The notes under the pieces were generated by a model. It was not told the DNA's origin and ran no database searches. It was given only the letters and a program-made list of their open reading frames with translations. This document shows positions 37,022 through 48,453 of a DNA stretch of 64,000 nucleotides, in pieces. Every line of letters starts with the position of its first letter. Within the stretch, counting starts at the first letter, position 1. Source of the DNA: Acholoe squamosa. Its lineage: Eukaryota; Annelida; Polychaeta; Phyllodocida; Polynoidae. The DNA is taken from contig OX439049.1 in the NCBI GenBank assembly GCA_949317995.1, forward strand, positions 11,718,395-11,782,394. Direction: 5' to 3'. The position numbers and the translations under genes are program-made.

Positions 37022-37261
37022 TAGACTTTGCAACCCTTAAAGGCTTTGCTCTTAAACTAGTTAAAAGGCCCCTTTTGTATGAACGACCCTTAAAGGGTTA
37101 ATTTAGTGAACGGACTTGCGGTCATGCCTCCACAGTAGAATGCATCATCGTCCCAGTTGGTAACATCCCTTATGTCCAAACCTAAAACAGCTGGACCTAA
37201 AGAAGGTAGGAATAAGCCATTGGGTTGAGATGATAGTCACCACTGTGTTAGCTCTACATAG

Positions 37262-37755
37262 AGGGGCCGTCCCTAAATTATGTCACACCTTTTTTGGCCA
37301 TTTTCAACACCCCCCCATCCCCCTGTCACACTTAGCCATACATCAGCCAACACCCCCTCGAACATTATGTCACACGTTGCTAGACCCCCCCCCCCCCTTC
37401 AGCCACCTATCGACTCAGCTCAGCTTCCAATATCAATATCTCATCTGAATCGTATTAGAATTTTTCCTGAGTAAAGGGGATTTGGTGATAAAATAGAATC
37501 TAATGTGACTATGGGTATAGGTGGGGGATTGGGGGCACAGCCCCCGAATTTCACCACCACCATTACAGTGCTGACCTTTTGTAGTTCCCCTCTAGCTAAC
37601 ATATTAAGCTTGTTTCAAATCATGTCTTTGATATAGTTCTAAAAAATAATTTTTGAAAATGAGACATCACACAATTCTTGAAACCCCCCACCCCCTGTCA
37701 CAATTGAAAAATACCCCCCTCCCATCCGCTCCTGTGTATTTATGGACGGCCCCTA
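37262..37755. mobile_element. TIR element GGGGCCGTCC
   Basis: GGGGCCGTCCCTAAATTATG at the left matches ATTTATGGACGGCCCC at the right in inverse; GTCACAC and C-runs inside. It lies in intron 1 of pseudogene C. Confidence 0.7.
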
Positions 37756-37816
37756 GAAAAAATATGACACCTGGGGGCCTTCTCAACCATAATGATGATT
37801 ACCCTTATTGTAAATC

Positions 37817-37887
37817 GGTCATGAAGTCATGTATCATGACAACCAATGGGCGTGATGCAGTCATGTGTTAGCGGCCTTTAAATGGTT
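37817..37887. repeat. Palindromic CATCATGCC repeat family, copy 6 (partial)
   Basis: CATGACAACCAATGGGCGTG and TTAGCGGCCTTTAAATGG. Confidence 0.5.
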
Positions 37888-38322
37888 AAGGGTCATGTTG
37901 TCGTCAGAGGTGTTGGAGTAGGCCCCTAATTGATAAATGACTGTAATCATTTTGTATGTAAGGTAGGATTGTAACTAATCTGAATGAACAAATAAATTAC
38001 AAGAACATTTTATTCTGTTTTTATCAAGTTCCAAAGTTAATCATGTACAGTCAGTTGATAAAAACAAATATAATTTACATTTACTGACATGATACATACA
38101 GTCTTTGATCTTGATAATCATGCTATGCTTGTTATCACCTCACTTGAAATAAGAAAAAAAAAAAATGATATAGAACAGACCTATTTGGAGGCTCTATCAG
38201 ACCCCCATGTCCTAGAACACTGAGTGGAGTGGCCACCAGTATCACTGTAATCACTAGGTGTAACATACTGTATGGGGCCTACAGATAGTATAAGGCCTAT
38301 AACTGTACATAGGCCTACTCTG

Positions 38323-38332
38323 CCTTATATAG
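38323..38332 (-). promoter_or_regulatory. Retained TATA box of pseudogene C
   Basis: CTATATAAGG about 57-66 bases before the ATG at 38266, matching the promoter of gene B. Confidence 0.6.
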
Positions 38333-38742
38333 ATTCTACTATCACATGCCATATCAAAGAGCGTGTGAATGCCAGTGTGTTGCTCTTTCCAGGGACAATT
38401 GGATAATATAAACAGTTCTGTCACCTTTTGCTCATCGGTATTAGAATTTCTTTGTAATACCCCCACCTAGGAGATTATACAGCAAGCTCAAAATTTAAGA
38501 ACACAGTCATTAGAGAGTTGTGACCAAAAGAATTTGACGCCTCAGAGGGGTGAGCAAAAATGTTGACCGCCCCCCCCCCAAACTTGGGGGTGTGCGTCAT
38601 AGTTTTTAGCAGAAAATCCCAATAAAGGTGTTGACTAAAGACTTGGTCAACTGTATGAGGGGGAGGTGTTGTCTGTTGCAAAAGTATACAACACAGTGTG
38701 GAGAATCTTTCATGAACAATTACTTAACCCTTCAAGGATCTT

Positions 38743-38966
38743 ACCCAGCAAATTGTCGTCATCTGTCGCCATGATTGGTCATCAATGGTGACTCCTTTTT
38801 GAGTGATAACTCATTCCGTCATCTTTCGCCACTGAGTGTTAGACTCACGTGGCATAGCAATTGATATTCCTGGTGATCTTGTGCTATAACGACGTTGTGT
38901 TCCATCTAGCAACATGTGTGAGCCACTTCACACAGGTTGACGAGGACTCACGACAATTTGCTGGGT
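38743..38966. mobile_element. MITE with ACCCAGCAAATTGTCGT ends
   Basis: ACCCAGCAAATTGTCGT at the left is exactly inverted at the right; TCATCTGTCGCCA recurs inside. Confidence 0.8.
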
Positions 38967-39021
38967 AGTCAAAGTGACTAAGATCGCTCAGTGACAGTGG
39001 CTAAGATAAGTTAACTGGTCG

Positions 39022-39696
39022 AGGGCTGGTAGGGTCCCAGGGCAATTCAGCTGAATACATTTCAGTGCATTATTTGATACAGGTATGATAGAATTACATG
39101 TAACATACACCAATATGACCATAATTGATGTCTCATTCAAATAAGTTCCATTTTATAAAATGTTGCTGAGCATGGAATGAAAATGGAACAAAAACGTTCT
39201 TTTTTAAGTTCTTTTTCTTTGAATTGCATTATGGGATGGAAATTCAGCATGGTTTTTAATTTTGGCAATATTTCAGGAGATCTGTTCAAAGGTTCCTAGT
39301 TACTAAAAATGTGCAATTTTCGCCCATTTTTTCGTGGGAATTCACCATTTTTTAGTAACTATGCAACTTTGAAGAGCTCTCCTGACCTTAAGGAATATCG
39401 ACAAGATAAAAAAGGGCTCCAGGAAATGATTTCATAATAATTCTCCAATCATTATAACTAATAATTATGATATATTTCCAACCCATAGTGCAATTCAAAG
39501 AAATAGAAACTAAAAAATAACGTTTTTGTTCCATTTTCATTCCATGCCTTGCAATTACTTATAAAATGGGACTCATTTGAATAAGACATCAACTACGGTC
39601 ATATTGGTGTACATCACATGTAATTCCATCATAGCTGTGACAATTATTGCACTGAAAATGTGTTCACCTGAATTACCCTGGAACCCTGCCTTAATA
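39022..39696. mobile_element. Long palindromic element of about 670 bp
   Basis: Ends AGGGTCCCAGGGCAATTCA and inverse. Long inverted arms share ACAAAAACGTT and GTTCCATTTTCATTCCATG (one arm reversed). Confidence 0.8.
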
Positions 39697-39790
39697 ACCC
39701 TTTAAAGGTTGCAGAGTGCATTACCGCATTGTGTCCATTGATCGTCATGATTCATTAATGCAGACATTTAGAGTGATTCGTCAGTGCCTC
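39697..39790. repeat. Palindromic CATCATGCC repeat family, copy 7 (partial)
   Basis: CCTTTAAAGGTTGCAGAGTG and CATTGATCGTCATGATTCAT. Confidence 0.5.
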
Positions 39791-40179
39791 ATTCCTAGAT
39801 AATGTGGGCTTAATACAATCTTGAAGAATTCATAAAATCACAAATGAAGTAATAAGGGACTCGAGCCCCCCCCCCACCACATACACACACATAGTGCCTT
39901 GAGAAGTGCCCAAGTTCTCAATGCCCAAGGGTGAACATTAAACATGTCGCAAAATAACTCCTTGTCTTTTATTCATCTCTATTTCTGTGGGCCCTCCTTC
40001 CCTATCCCCGCAGCTGTAAATGTTATTCAAGGCTGCATCTGCATCTGCTGTTGAACATAACAGGTGTTGCCTGAATGGCTAGAAAGTGCTCCACCCTCTT
40101 GAACCATCGATGCAGCTATTAACGGTAACGTGGCTACCGCGTGGGCTGCATGATAGGCTCTTATGTCCATATTATACTA

Positions 40180-40345
40180 GTTTATACCACGATTTCTGGG
40201 TTGCTCAGTGCTTTTTGCTGATTATTCCCATTCACATACCTGTCGATATTGCACACCCTGTAGGCTGTAACATCAATTTTGTAAGGCGTGCAGTTATCCA
40301 TGGATAACCTGCACGCCGTGCGGTTATTCATGGATAACCCGCACG
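40180..40345. repeat. SINE-like body followed by paired palindromes
   Basis: CACATACCTGTCGATATTGC is shared with 40773-40792. GCGTGCAGTTATCCATGGAT and its near-repeat at 40318 form two adjacent palindromes. Confidence 0.5.
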
Positions 40346-40400
40346 CCTCTCATGTCCTTCCATGTCATATGTTACATGTTAAAACCCATGAAATATTCAA

Positions 40401-40473
40401 GGCCAGGGTAGGGATCGAACCTGCAGTCTCACATCCCAAATCCAATTCCCTATGCACTGCACCACAGGGACTG
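40401..40473 (-). repeat. tRNA-derived SINE head, minus strand
   Basis: On the minus strand GTCCCTGTGGTGCAGTGCAT resembles an A box region and GGTTCGATCCC is a perfect B box. The rest does not fold as a tRNA. Confidence 0.6.
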
Positions 40474-40608
40474 ACGAGAAGTGGTTGGCTAGAACTAAAC
40501 CAAACAAAGCAAGCCTAGCCGGGCGCCGAGGTGTGTGTACCGATCGTGTATACATAACCAAGGGACACGCTCAAATCAATCCAAGCTGAGAAAGCCGCTG
40601 AAGGAGGA

Positions 40609-40685
40609 GACGTGGTGGTCTAGTGGGTAGCACATTGCGCTCAGCCGTTAGAGGTACGCGGGTCGAGTCCCGGTCCGGGCGCGTC
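40609..40685 (+). repeat. tRNA-derived SINE head with pol III terminator
   Basis: GACGTGGTGGTCTAGTGGGT, then GGGTCGAGTCCCGG as B box and a pairing 3' end GCGCGTC, followed by T6. The anticodon arm does not fold, so it is probably a tRNA-Glu-like SINE promoter rather than a tRNA gene. Confidence 0.6.
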
Positions 40686-40906
40686 TTTTTTCGTCATTGT
40701 TATTTCATGATACATTGCACCTTATTACACGACTTCTGTGATTCTGGGTGCTTTTCCTGGATATTCCCATGCACATACCTGTCGATATTGCATGTCTGGG
40801 TTGTGACCCCCTCCCCCCAGGTTTCTCGCTGCTGCTACCATAACCGCAATGACTGTGGGACACGTTCAAACCATGCCAGCAGCTGCCGGGTGCCGAGGTG
40901 TGTGAA

Positions 40907-40977
40907 CCGATGGTCTAGTGGGTAGCGCATTGCGCTCAGCTTCTACAGGTAGGCGGGTTGAGTCCTGGTCTCGGCGA
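40907..40977 (+). repeat. Second copy of the same tRNA-like head
   Basis: ATGGTCTAGTGGGTAGCGCA and GGGTTGAGTCCTGGT match the copy at 40609. Confidence 0.6.
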
Positions 40978-41115
40978 AAGTTATTTTTCACTGTGTGTAC
41001 ACACACTATGGCAGGCTTTGAGTGCTGGGGAAGGGGAACGATTTTTGTTTTCAACTTGAATTTATTGATATTCTATTGATTATCTATTTATTAATCGTGT
41101 AATAAAATAAGTAGT

Positions 41116-41205
41116 TAATGGATAATTCATGACTTGTGTGTGTTAGCAGCCTGAATGTAATTATCCTTTGCTAACACACACGCGTCATGAATTATCCATT
41201 AATTA
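41116..41205. repeat. Foldback palindrome
   Basis: TTAATGGATAATTCATGAC is inverted as CATGAATTATCCATTAA, with GTGTGTGTTAGCA in the arms. Confidence 0.85.
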
Positions 41206-41446
41206 ATTGTTCAATATTGGACACTGTTGGATGAATATCACATTTATACGCATTATTAGCAGTGTCTACAACAATATTGATACCTTGTCCATGAGAAGAG
41301 ACAGATGTGGTAAAAACACTTGAGCTTGTATCTACATTGGCGTAAGGAGAGGTCACGTTTCACATGATTAGTAACAGATCTATACCCATTGTTTCAAGTG
41401 ATATCTCTCTAGGGCTTTCCCCTGCTGCATCATCCAGTCTCCTAAT

Positions 41447-41572
41447 AAATCCTTTAAAGGCCACTGATGCAGGAGTGCATCATGCCCATTGGTCGTCATG
41501 ATGCACCAGTGATGTGCTGGCGAGACTGCTTACCATCACTACATTGGAGCATCACGCCGACCTTACAGGGTT
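41447..41572. repeat. Palindromic CATCATGCC repeat family, copy 8
   Basis: CCTTTAAAGGCCACTGATGC followed by GTGCATCATGCCCATTGGTC; the clearest copy. Confidence 0.75.
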
Positions 41573-41586
41573 GATAATATACTCAT

Positions 41587-43880
41587 GAAGGGTCCCAGGT
41601 AGCAAAAATGGTGTGGCCCAAGTCTGGGCCATAGCGGGCTCCTGATGTGGGCCACACTGGGTTAACACAGTGGGCGCCCGATGGGTTTTGTCCTCAGCAA
41701 AGGGTCTGGGCCACACTGGGCTAACCGATTCGGGCACAGATCTGTTTGAAATTGGGCTCACCGATTTGGGCTCAAGGTGAATTTAACATGGGTTTTTGGT
41801 GTGGCCTAAAGTGGGCTGCCCGATTTGATGAAAAATTAGTGGTGACATGTTAAAAATTCTTTTTGAGAAATTTATCCAAAATCTTTTCTTTTTTTTAAAA
41901 GTCAATAAGCAACAAATCCTTGAGCTAATCTACCCCCCCCCATATCACCAAAGCAGTAAATGCAATATCTACCCAAGTGGAAAGGCAGAGCAGTACCATT
42001 CATTTGAATCAAACTCATTCAGCCAACACAAGGCACTTTGATTCATTAAAGTGACATTCTGGCCTCAATCTTCCCCCACTAATTCCCTATGTAGGAGTAG
42101 AGAAGAGAGCCTTCAAGTTCATAATGACTGTACCTCTGCATATCTGCTCTTGTTCCAAGTTCAGTGCAATAGAAATGGTGTTGCCATTCCACTACTACTC
42201 AGATTACCTTGATTTGCACTTTTGACTAGAAACATCTAAGTATTTCTAGACTATGAGAAAGTCTGCACATTATTACTTCATATCTGATTTAGTAATCTAT
42301 TCCAGTTGTCCTATGTCTAAAAGAAATAAGTTTGGTATGGGTAGTAGAATTCTGCCTGGAGTGCTGTGAAACCACTTTGTAGTGAGTCTGCCATGGACTG
42401 GCCTACAGAGGGAGGGGATATTTTTGGTTTCTCAATTGCCTCTATATATATAGTCCTCTTATACCTGGCCAAGTGTGGGACCTGTTTGCCCCCACACCAC
42501 AAATACACCTTGCAAGCCTACTAGTACAAAGAAAGACATGAAGCTGTTCTTTCCAGGACTAGTCAGTGTTGCCTTTTACATTAAATATCTGGATCCCTAC
42601 TATGAACCTACCTGTGTATTAATGGTATAGGGAAAGTGTCCTACAGCAGTGGTGGAGGGAAGGGAGGGGGGAGGGCAGGGCAGGGTGAGAGGAGGGCAGG
42701 GCAGTGTGAGAAGAGGGCAAGGCAGGGTGAGATGAGGGCAGGGCAGGGCAGGGTGAGAGCAGGGCAGGGCATGTGAGCAAAGGAGATGCCAGGGCAGTGC
42801 AGGGTGAGAGTAGGACAGGGCAGGGTGAGAGGGCAGGGCAGGGTGAGAGCAGGGCAGGGTAAGAGCAGGGCAGGGCAGGGTGAGAGCAGGGCAGGGCAGG
42901 GCATGAGAGCGAAGGAGATGCCAGGGCAGTGCAGGATGAGAGTAGGGCATGGCAGGGTGAGAGCTGGGCATGGCAGGGCGAGAGCAGGTCAGGGCAGGGT
43001 GAGAGCAGGGCAGGGCAAGGGTGAGAGCAGGGCAGGGCAGGGTGAGAGGAGGGCAGGGCAGGATGAGAGTAGGGCAGGGCAGGGCGTGAGCAGGGCAGGG
43101 TGAGAGCAGGGCAGGGTAGGGTGAGAGCAGGGCAGGGCAAGGCAGGGTGAGGGCTGGGATTGAGAGTGAGTGAGTAATAGATGTTTAACGCCATTTCGAC
43201 AGCTAAGGTCATATTCATGGCGAGATCCTCATTACACAAATTCACAGAGGAATGTGTCAGTGCCTGCGCATGTGTGCACCACACACATCCTGAGGGGATA
43301 GGAAAGAGGAGAAATAGACCCTTTTAAGTGGGCTAGGGAGGCCCAGGGAGGGCAGGGTGACAGAAGGGCAGGGCAGAGCGGGGTGAGAGGGGGAAGGGCA
43401 GGGCAGGTTGAGTGGAATGAGGAGGAGATGGAAGGGGTAGGGAATGGATAGGGGAGGGACGAACAAAAAAGAGAGAGGGAGGGGGAACACTCATCACAGA
43501 GTTTAGAACAGTTCAGAAGATGAGGCTGCCCTGTCCAAACCCACTCTCACCCTAGACTGGGAAGACTTTATGCAGCTAAGTACCCATCTTGGGATGCCCA
43601 TTTTGAAACCATCCTGGGCCCAATGTGGTTGCCCATTTTAAAGCTGACCAGTGCCCAAATCGGGTGGCCCAATGTGGCCCAGACCGTATGCTGAGGACAA
43701 AACCCGTTGGGAGCCCAACGGGCTCAAGTGGGTTTGCCCGATTTGGGCTGCCCTGTGTGGCCCTGACTGGAAACCCAGCATCTGCCAAACCTAAAACCCA
43801 TGTACTGAATACTGCCCGCTTTGAACCACCTTATCCCGGGTAAAACCAATTTGGCCCCGAGCGGGCTTGCTACATGGGGT
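41587..43880. mobile_element. 2.3 kb element with long inverted ends around a minisatellite
   Basis: Left GGGTCCCAGGTAGCAA and right TTGCTACATGGGG are inverted. Inside each arm is GGGTTTTGTCCTCAGCA followed by GGTCTGGGCCACA, in inverse orientation to each other. No coding sequence seen between them. Confidence 0.7.
42655..43155 (+). repeat. Purine-rich GGGCAGGGTGAGAGCA minisatellite
   Basis: Irregular repeats of GGGCAGGGCAGGGTGAGAGCA over 500 bases. Four G3 runs with two-base loops occur near 42741, a G-quadruplex motif. Open frames on both strands here are repeat artefacts. Confidence 0.9.
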
Positions 43881-44721
43881 CTGCATGATGCTCCCATTAC
43901 TGCTACCCCCCGAGAAACATAATGTAAGCCAGGCTTAGGTAAATAAAATTTATTTGAAATTAAATTTTAATATTTATACAGTATATAAGATATATTAACC
44001 ACATATGATTTTTATAACAATTATTGAAATGAGATTTAAATGGAACAACGAATAAAATAATTACAATAAAATGGAGATATGAGAAAAAGGTGTGGGTGGG
44101 TGGGAAATTGCAGTGAGTGGTATGGTGAGTTGTGGTGTAGACGCCGGTTGTAATTGAAATGAGGGTAAAGATATGTGGGTGTTATGTAATGTGTGGTAGG
44201 TGGTACCATGGTAGAGGTATAGACCATGGGATTTGTGAGGGTTGTGTAAGGTACAAGGTAAAGGTAGTGTATGTGTCATTATTATATGGCTAATATTGAT
44301 GACACTATAGATTAGTACTACTTATGCGTATTCAATGTAGGGGTGGAATACGATCCTCGCATATTCAGCGGCGCCATTTTGAAATTTATACAGAGCTAAT
44401 TTGTTTCGTATTTAGGTATGGTTATTAGAAGTTTTACAGTAAAATAATGATTGAACTAGTTAAATAATATGTCATGAATTGTTTAAGGTATATATCTATG
44501 TATTAGTGCCATGTTAAAAATAAAGATATTGTCCTGCACAAGGAACATTTATATCGAAACTACAAGCAGCGGCTAGCTCCGTATCATGTGACCTACTTCG
44601 TCGAGCAAGGTGTCATGGCGGATCAAAACAAACCGGGATGAGTCTATGCCTTCAAAACCAGTAAATATTGTTGGAATCCTTTATTTAAAAGCAATTTAAA
44701 CCCGTGTGCCATATAATAAAT

Positions 44722-44834
44722 GCAAATGTCAACGATCAGTGAATAATTTAGGATCTTATAGGCCTCGTTGAATAAGGGCAGAAGCACCTCTGGGAATACG
44801 ATCCTAAATTATTCACTGATCGTTGACATTTGCT
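44722..44834. repeat. Foldback palindrome AAATGTCAACGATCAGTG
   Basis: GCAAATGTCAACGATCAGTG at the left is exactly inverted at the right, with ATAATTTAGGATC in both arms. Confidence 0.9.
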
Positions 44835-44860
44835 TATGTCTCCAGGCGGCAGTAATGCCC

Positions 44861-44986
44861 TACAATTAAACCTTAATTGTGACACAATGAAGTGCTGGCG
44901 AGTAGTCTCACCACCCCTTCATTGGTGCATTATAACGAACAATGGGCATGATGTATTAATGCATCAGCGACCCTTAAAGGATTAAG
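44861..44986. repeat. Palindromic CATCATGCC repeat family, copy 9
   Basis: ACAATGAAGTGCTGGCGAG and CAATGGGCATGATGTATTAA, ending TCAGCGACCCTTAAAGG. Confidence 0.7.
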
Positions 44987-45184
44987 AATAGATTCCTGTC
45001 CAAATTTAAGGGCTATTATTTTCGCCTGTTTTTATAAAAACTAGATGTTTCAGCATAGACTGAATGCCTTTGGGAAAAGATGGGGATAATTTCAGAATGC
45101 TTTGGCTGATTAAATGATTTATTCGAGAAAATATATATACAATTAACGAAGTGCATTATTGTGGTTTCTATGCTTTGTAATGCT

Positions 45185-47219
45185 TAGAGTATATGCTATG
45201 GCCTGTTAGGGTACATGCTATGGCCTGTTACGGTACATGCTATGTCCTGTTAGGGTACATGCTATGGCCTGTTAAGGTACATGCTATGGCCTGTTAGGGT
45301 AGATGCCATGTCCTGTTAGGGTAGATGCTATGTCCTGTTAGGGTAGATGCTATGGCCTGTTAGGGTACATGCTATGGCCTGTTAGGGTAGATGCTATGGC
45401 CTGTTAGGGTAGATGCTATGGCCTGTTAGGGTACATGCTATGGCCTGTTAGGGTACATGTTATGGCCTGTTAGGGTAGATGCTATGGCCTGTTAGGGTAC
45501 ATGCTATGGCCTGTTAGGGTACATGCTATGGCCTGTTAGGGTACATGCTATGGCCTGTTAGGGTACATGCTATGGCCTGTTAGGGTACATGCTATGACCT
45601 GTTAGGGTACATGCTTCAGCCTGTTAGGGTACATGCTATGGCCTGTTAGGGTACATGCTATGGTCAGTTAGGGTACATGCTATGGTCTGTTAGGGTACAT
45701 GCTATGTCCTGTTAGGGTACATGTTATGTCCTGTTAGGGTAGATGCTATGTCCTGTTAGGGTGGATGCTATGACCTGTTAGGGTACATGCTATGGCCTGT
45801 TAGGGTGGATGCTATGGCATGTTAGGGTGGATGCTATTGCCTGTTAGGGTACATGCTATGTCCTGTTAGGGTATATGCTATGGCCTGTTAGGGTACATGC
45901 TATGTCCTGTTAGGGTATATGCTATGGCCTGTTAGGGTTGATGCTATGACCTGTTAGGGTACATGCTATGGCCTGTTAGGGTACATGCTATGGCCTGTTA
46001 GGGTACATGCTATGGTCAGTTAGGGTACATGCTATGGTCTGTTAGGGTACATGCTATGTCCTGTTAGGGTACATGTTATGTCCTGTTAGGGTAGATGCTA
46101 TGTCCTGTTAGGGTGGATGCTATGACCTGTTAGGGTACATGCTATGGCCTGTTAGGGTGGATGCTATGGCATGTTAGGGTGGATGCTATGGCCTGTTAGG
46201 GTACATGCTATGTCCTGTTAGGGTATATGCTATGGCCTGTTAGGGTACATGCTATGTCCTGTTAGGGTATATGCTATGGCCTGTTAGGGTGGATGCTATG
46301 GCCTGTTAGGGTAGATGTTATGGCCTGTTAGGGTATATGCTATGGCCTGTTAGGGTGGATGCTATGGCCTGTTAGGGTAGATGTTATGGCCTGTTAGGGT
46401 GGATGCTATGGCCTGTTAGGGTAGATGCTATGTCCTGTTAGGGTATTTGCTATGGCCTGTTAGGGTGGATGCTATGGCCTGTTAGGGTAGATGCTATGTC
46501 CTGTTAGGGTATATGCTATGACCTGTTAGGGTAGGTGCTATGGCCTGTTAGGGTACATGCTTCGGCCTGTTAGGGTACATGCTTCGGCCTGTTAGGGTAC
46601 ATGCTATGTCCTGTTAGGGTACATGCTATGGCCTGTTAGGGTACATGCTATGTCCTGTTAGGGTACATGTTATGGCCTGTTAGGGTACATGTTATGGCAT
46701 GTTAGGGTACATGCTATGTCCTGTTAGGGTACATGCTATGGCCTGTTAGGGTACATGCTATGGCCTGTTAGGGTACATGCTATGTCCTGTTAGGGTACAT
46801 GCTATGGCCTGTTAGGGTACATGCTATGGCCTGTTAGGGTACATGCTATGTCCTGTTAGAGTACATGCTATGGCATGTTAGGGTACATGCTATGGCCTGT
46901 TAGGGTACATGCTATGGCATGTTAGGGTACATGCTATGGCCTGTTAGGGTACATGCTATGTCCTGTTAGAGTGGATGCTATGTCCTGTTAGGGTACATGC
47001 TATGTCCTGTTAGAGTACATGCTATGGCATGTTAGGGTACATGCTATGGCCTGTTAGGGTGGATGCTATGGCCTGTTAGGGTACATGCTATGGCCTGTTA
47101 GGGTACATGCTATGGCCTGTTGGGGTACATGCTATGGCCTGTTGGGGTACATGCTATGGCCTGTTAGGGTGGATGCTATGGCCTGTTAGGGTACATGCGA
47201 TGGCCTGTTAGGGTACATG
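45185..47219 (+). repeat. 22-bp minisatellite, about 92 copies
   Basis: Unit GTTAGGGTACATGCTATGGC plus CT (22 bases), tandem over 2.03 kb, with variants such as ACATGC/AGATGC/GGATGC and GGCC/GTCC/GACC. A block at about 45,661 recurs at 46,013, exactly 352 bases (16 units) later with very few differences. Each unit has one TTAGGG. Confidence 0.97.
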
Positions 47220-47376
47220 GATAATCGTTTAGAAAAAAGAGTTTTCCATTGATTCTGCTATAGTTTTTTTGTCAATACTATGAAAACGAGTTAGACAATG
47301 CACCTTTTCCTCAGCACTCTCTGAAAATATTTATGGACATGCTTCCTCTTTTACTTTTCGCAAGACCCTCCAGGTG
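47220..47376. mobile_element. Right part of a CTGGAGGGTCTTGC-type element
   Basis: Ends TTTTCGCAAGACCCTCCAGG; inside, GTTTTCCATTGATTCTG-like sequence resembles the element at 18645. Its left end is not found; the minisatellite adjoins it directly. Confidence 0.5.
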
Positions 47377-48453
47377 ACTAATACTCTAGGTGTGTATCTA
47401 AAAGAAAACACTACAATTTCAGTTGCTGCAATTGTAGGAGTCTTTGAAATAACCTCAAGGCCTCTGATAACAGTGGGAATGGCACACCAGTGCATATCTA
47501 TGATTAGCTCTCTTCATATTTAAACTTTCTATCAGCTTACACCTACTCAAAGTGTGACAGGAGTCTTTACAACCTATACAGGTAGGCCTTTCTATTTCAA
47601 ATTGTCTGTATTTATCGTCTCTTTTTTCTTTGGTTCCAATAGCTTTTTATTCTGTTTCTCTTTTTTATGATAGAATTCGACTTCTAGTTCACCCACCCTT
47701 ATTTCCTCAACAACGTACTTGGGCAATTGATAACGTATGCATTTATGCTGTTACTGTCTCCCTTTTTACATGACTTTGGTTTTCAAGTGGGTGGCTCGGA
47801 AAGTTATGCCTTAGCCAGTTCATCTGGAGGTTATTTCTAAACAGAGTAACTTCCCAGAACTAAATTTATACATTATGCCAAGCCTAAGAAGTTGAAAAAA
47901 AACCTAGGGGTTTTATCTCGAAGGTCAGAAAGATGCATCACATTTTAAGAAAGAATTGTTAAATCTACCAGTGGTCCTTGTAGAACAGTGAACAGTTAAC
48001 CTAAGGTTAGTCTCGTAAATATTTGCCAATATTAACTATGTTAATGTTGTACACAGAATTGTAATTCAGTGAAGCAGTGTAGTTTCCGCAATGAAGCCCC
48101 AGATGGCAGCACAGTAAAGCATTGTGTTATAGGGAATATCTGTACAAATAATAGTGAAATCATGTCCAAAAGTTGACAGAGAACTGCCATTAAATTGATA
48201 ACTTTGCAGTGAAATAATTAAAGTCTCTGCGAACAGACTCTCCAGCACTTCATCGGTACAAGATGACGCCTACTGGGTAAAGAGGAAAAGTTTTCTTTGT
48301 CACTTTTACATCTTTGGTTGTGAATGCCTGATATTACCAGGTGCAGTGTGACAGTGATCACCAATTTTCACAATAGTCCAATTTTCACAATAGACCAAAG
48401 ACTATTTTCACAATAGTCAAAAATGATCAATAATGAAATATCATATTACAATT

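Larger units (their letters stand above)
34027..38266 (-). pseudogene. AA15 LPMO pseudogene C, broken by a 2-bp deletion and a transposon
   Basis: All six exons of gene B have counterparts: 38266-38181 (signal peptide MLHLVITVILVATPLSVLG, then HGGLIEPPNR), about 37197-37111, 36455-36378, 35851-35724, 34819-34486 and 34118-34027. Relative to B, exon 2 lacks two bases (GGATGTTACC against GGTTGTGTGACC), which shifts the frame into a stop. Its donor is GC (GCAAGT) rather than GT. Exon 4 has lost nine bases that encode Leu-Cys-Lys after FEFR, removing a conserved Cys. Exon 5 is interrupted by a 160-bp TIR element. Exons 3 and 6 would read normally. TATA box and AATAAA (33918-33913) remain. Transcription may persist but no functional LPMO can be made from this sequence as written. 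Confidence 0.9.
38467..48453. other. 10 kb region without genes between the two AA15 blocks
   Basis: No coding exon recognised. Contents are several foldback elements, a SINE cluster (40.1-41.0 kb), a 2.3 kb inverted-repeat element with a purine-rich minisatellite, a palindrome at 44722-44834 and the 22-bp array at 45185-47219. Confidence 0.65.

Noticed and set aside
42600..43284. Long overlapping open frames rich in Pro, Cys, Ala and Leu (and Arg/Gly on the other strand)
   Set aside because: They are readings of the purine-rich minisatellite; no start context, splice sites or non-repeat domain support a gene.
44036..44279. Two Tyr/His/Pro-rich minus-strand frames
   Set aside because: They overlap a TGGGTGG/GTGGTATGG low-complexity stretch and show no signal peptide, domain or splice structure.
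45185..47219. CRISPR-like or telomeric array
   Set aside because: Units are tandem with no spacers, which excludes CRISPR. TTAGGG occurs once per 22 bases rather than in uninterrupted hexamers, so it is not telomere sequence.
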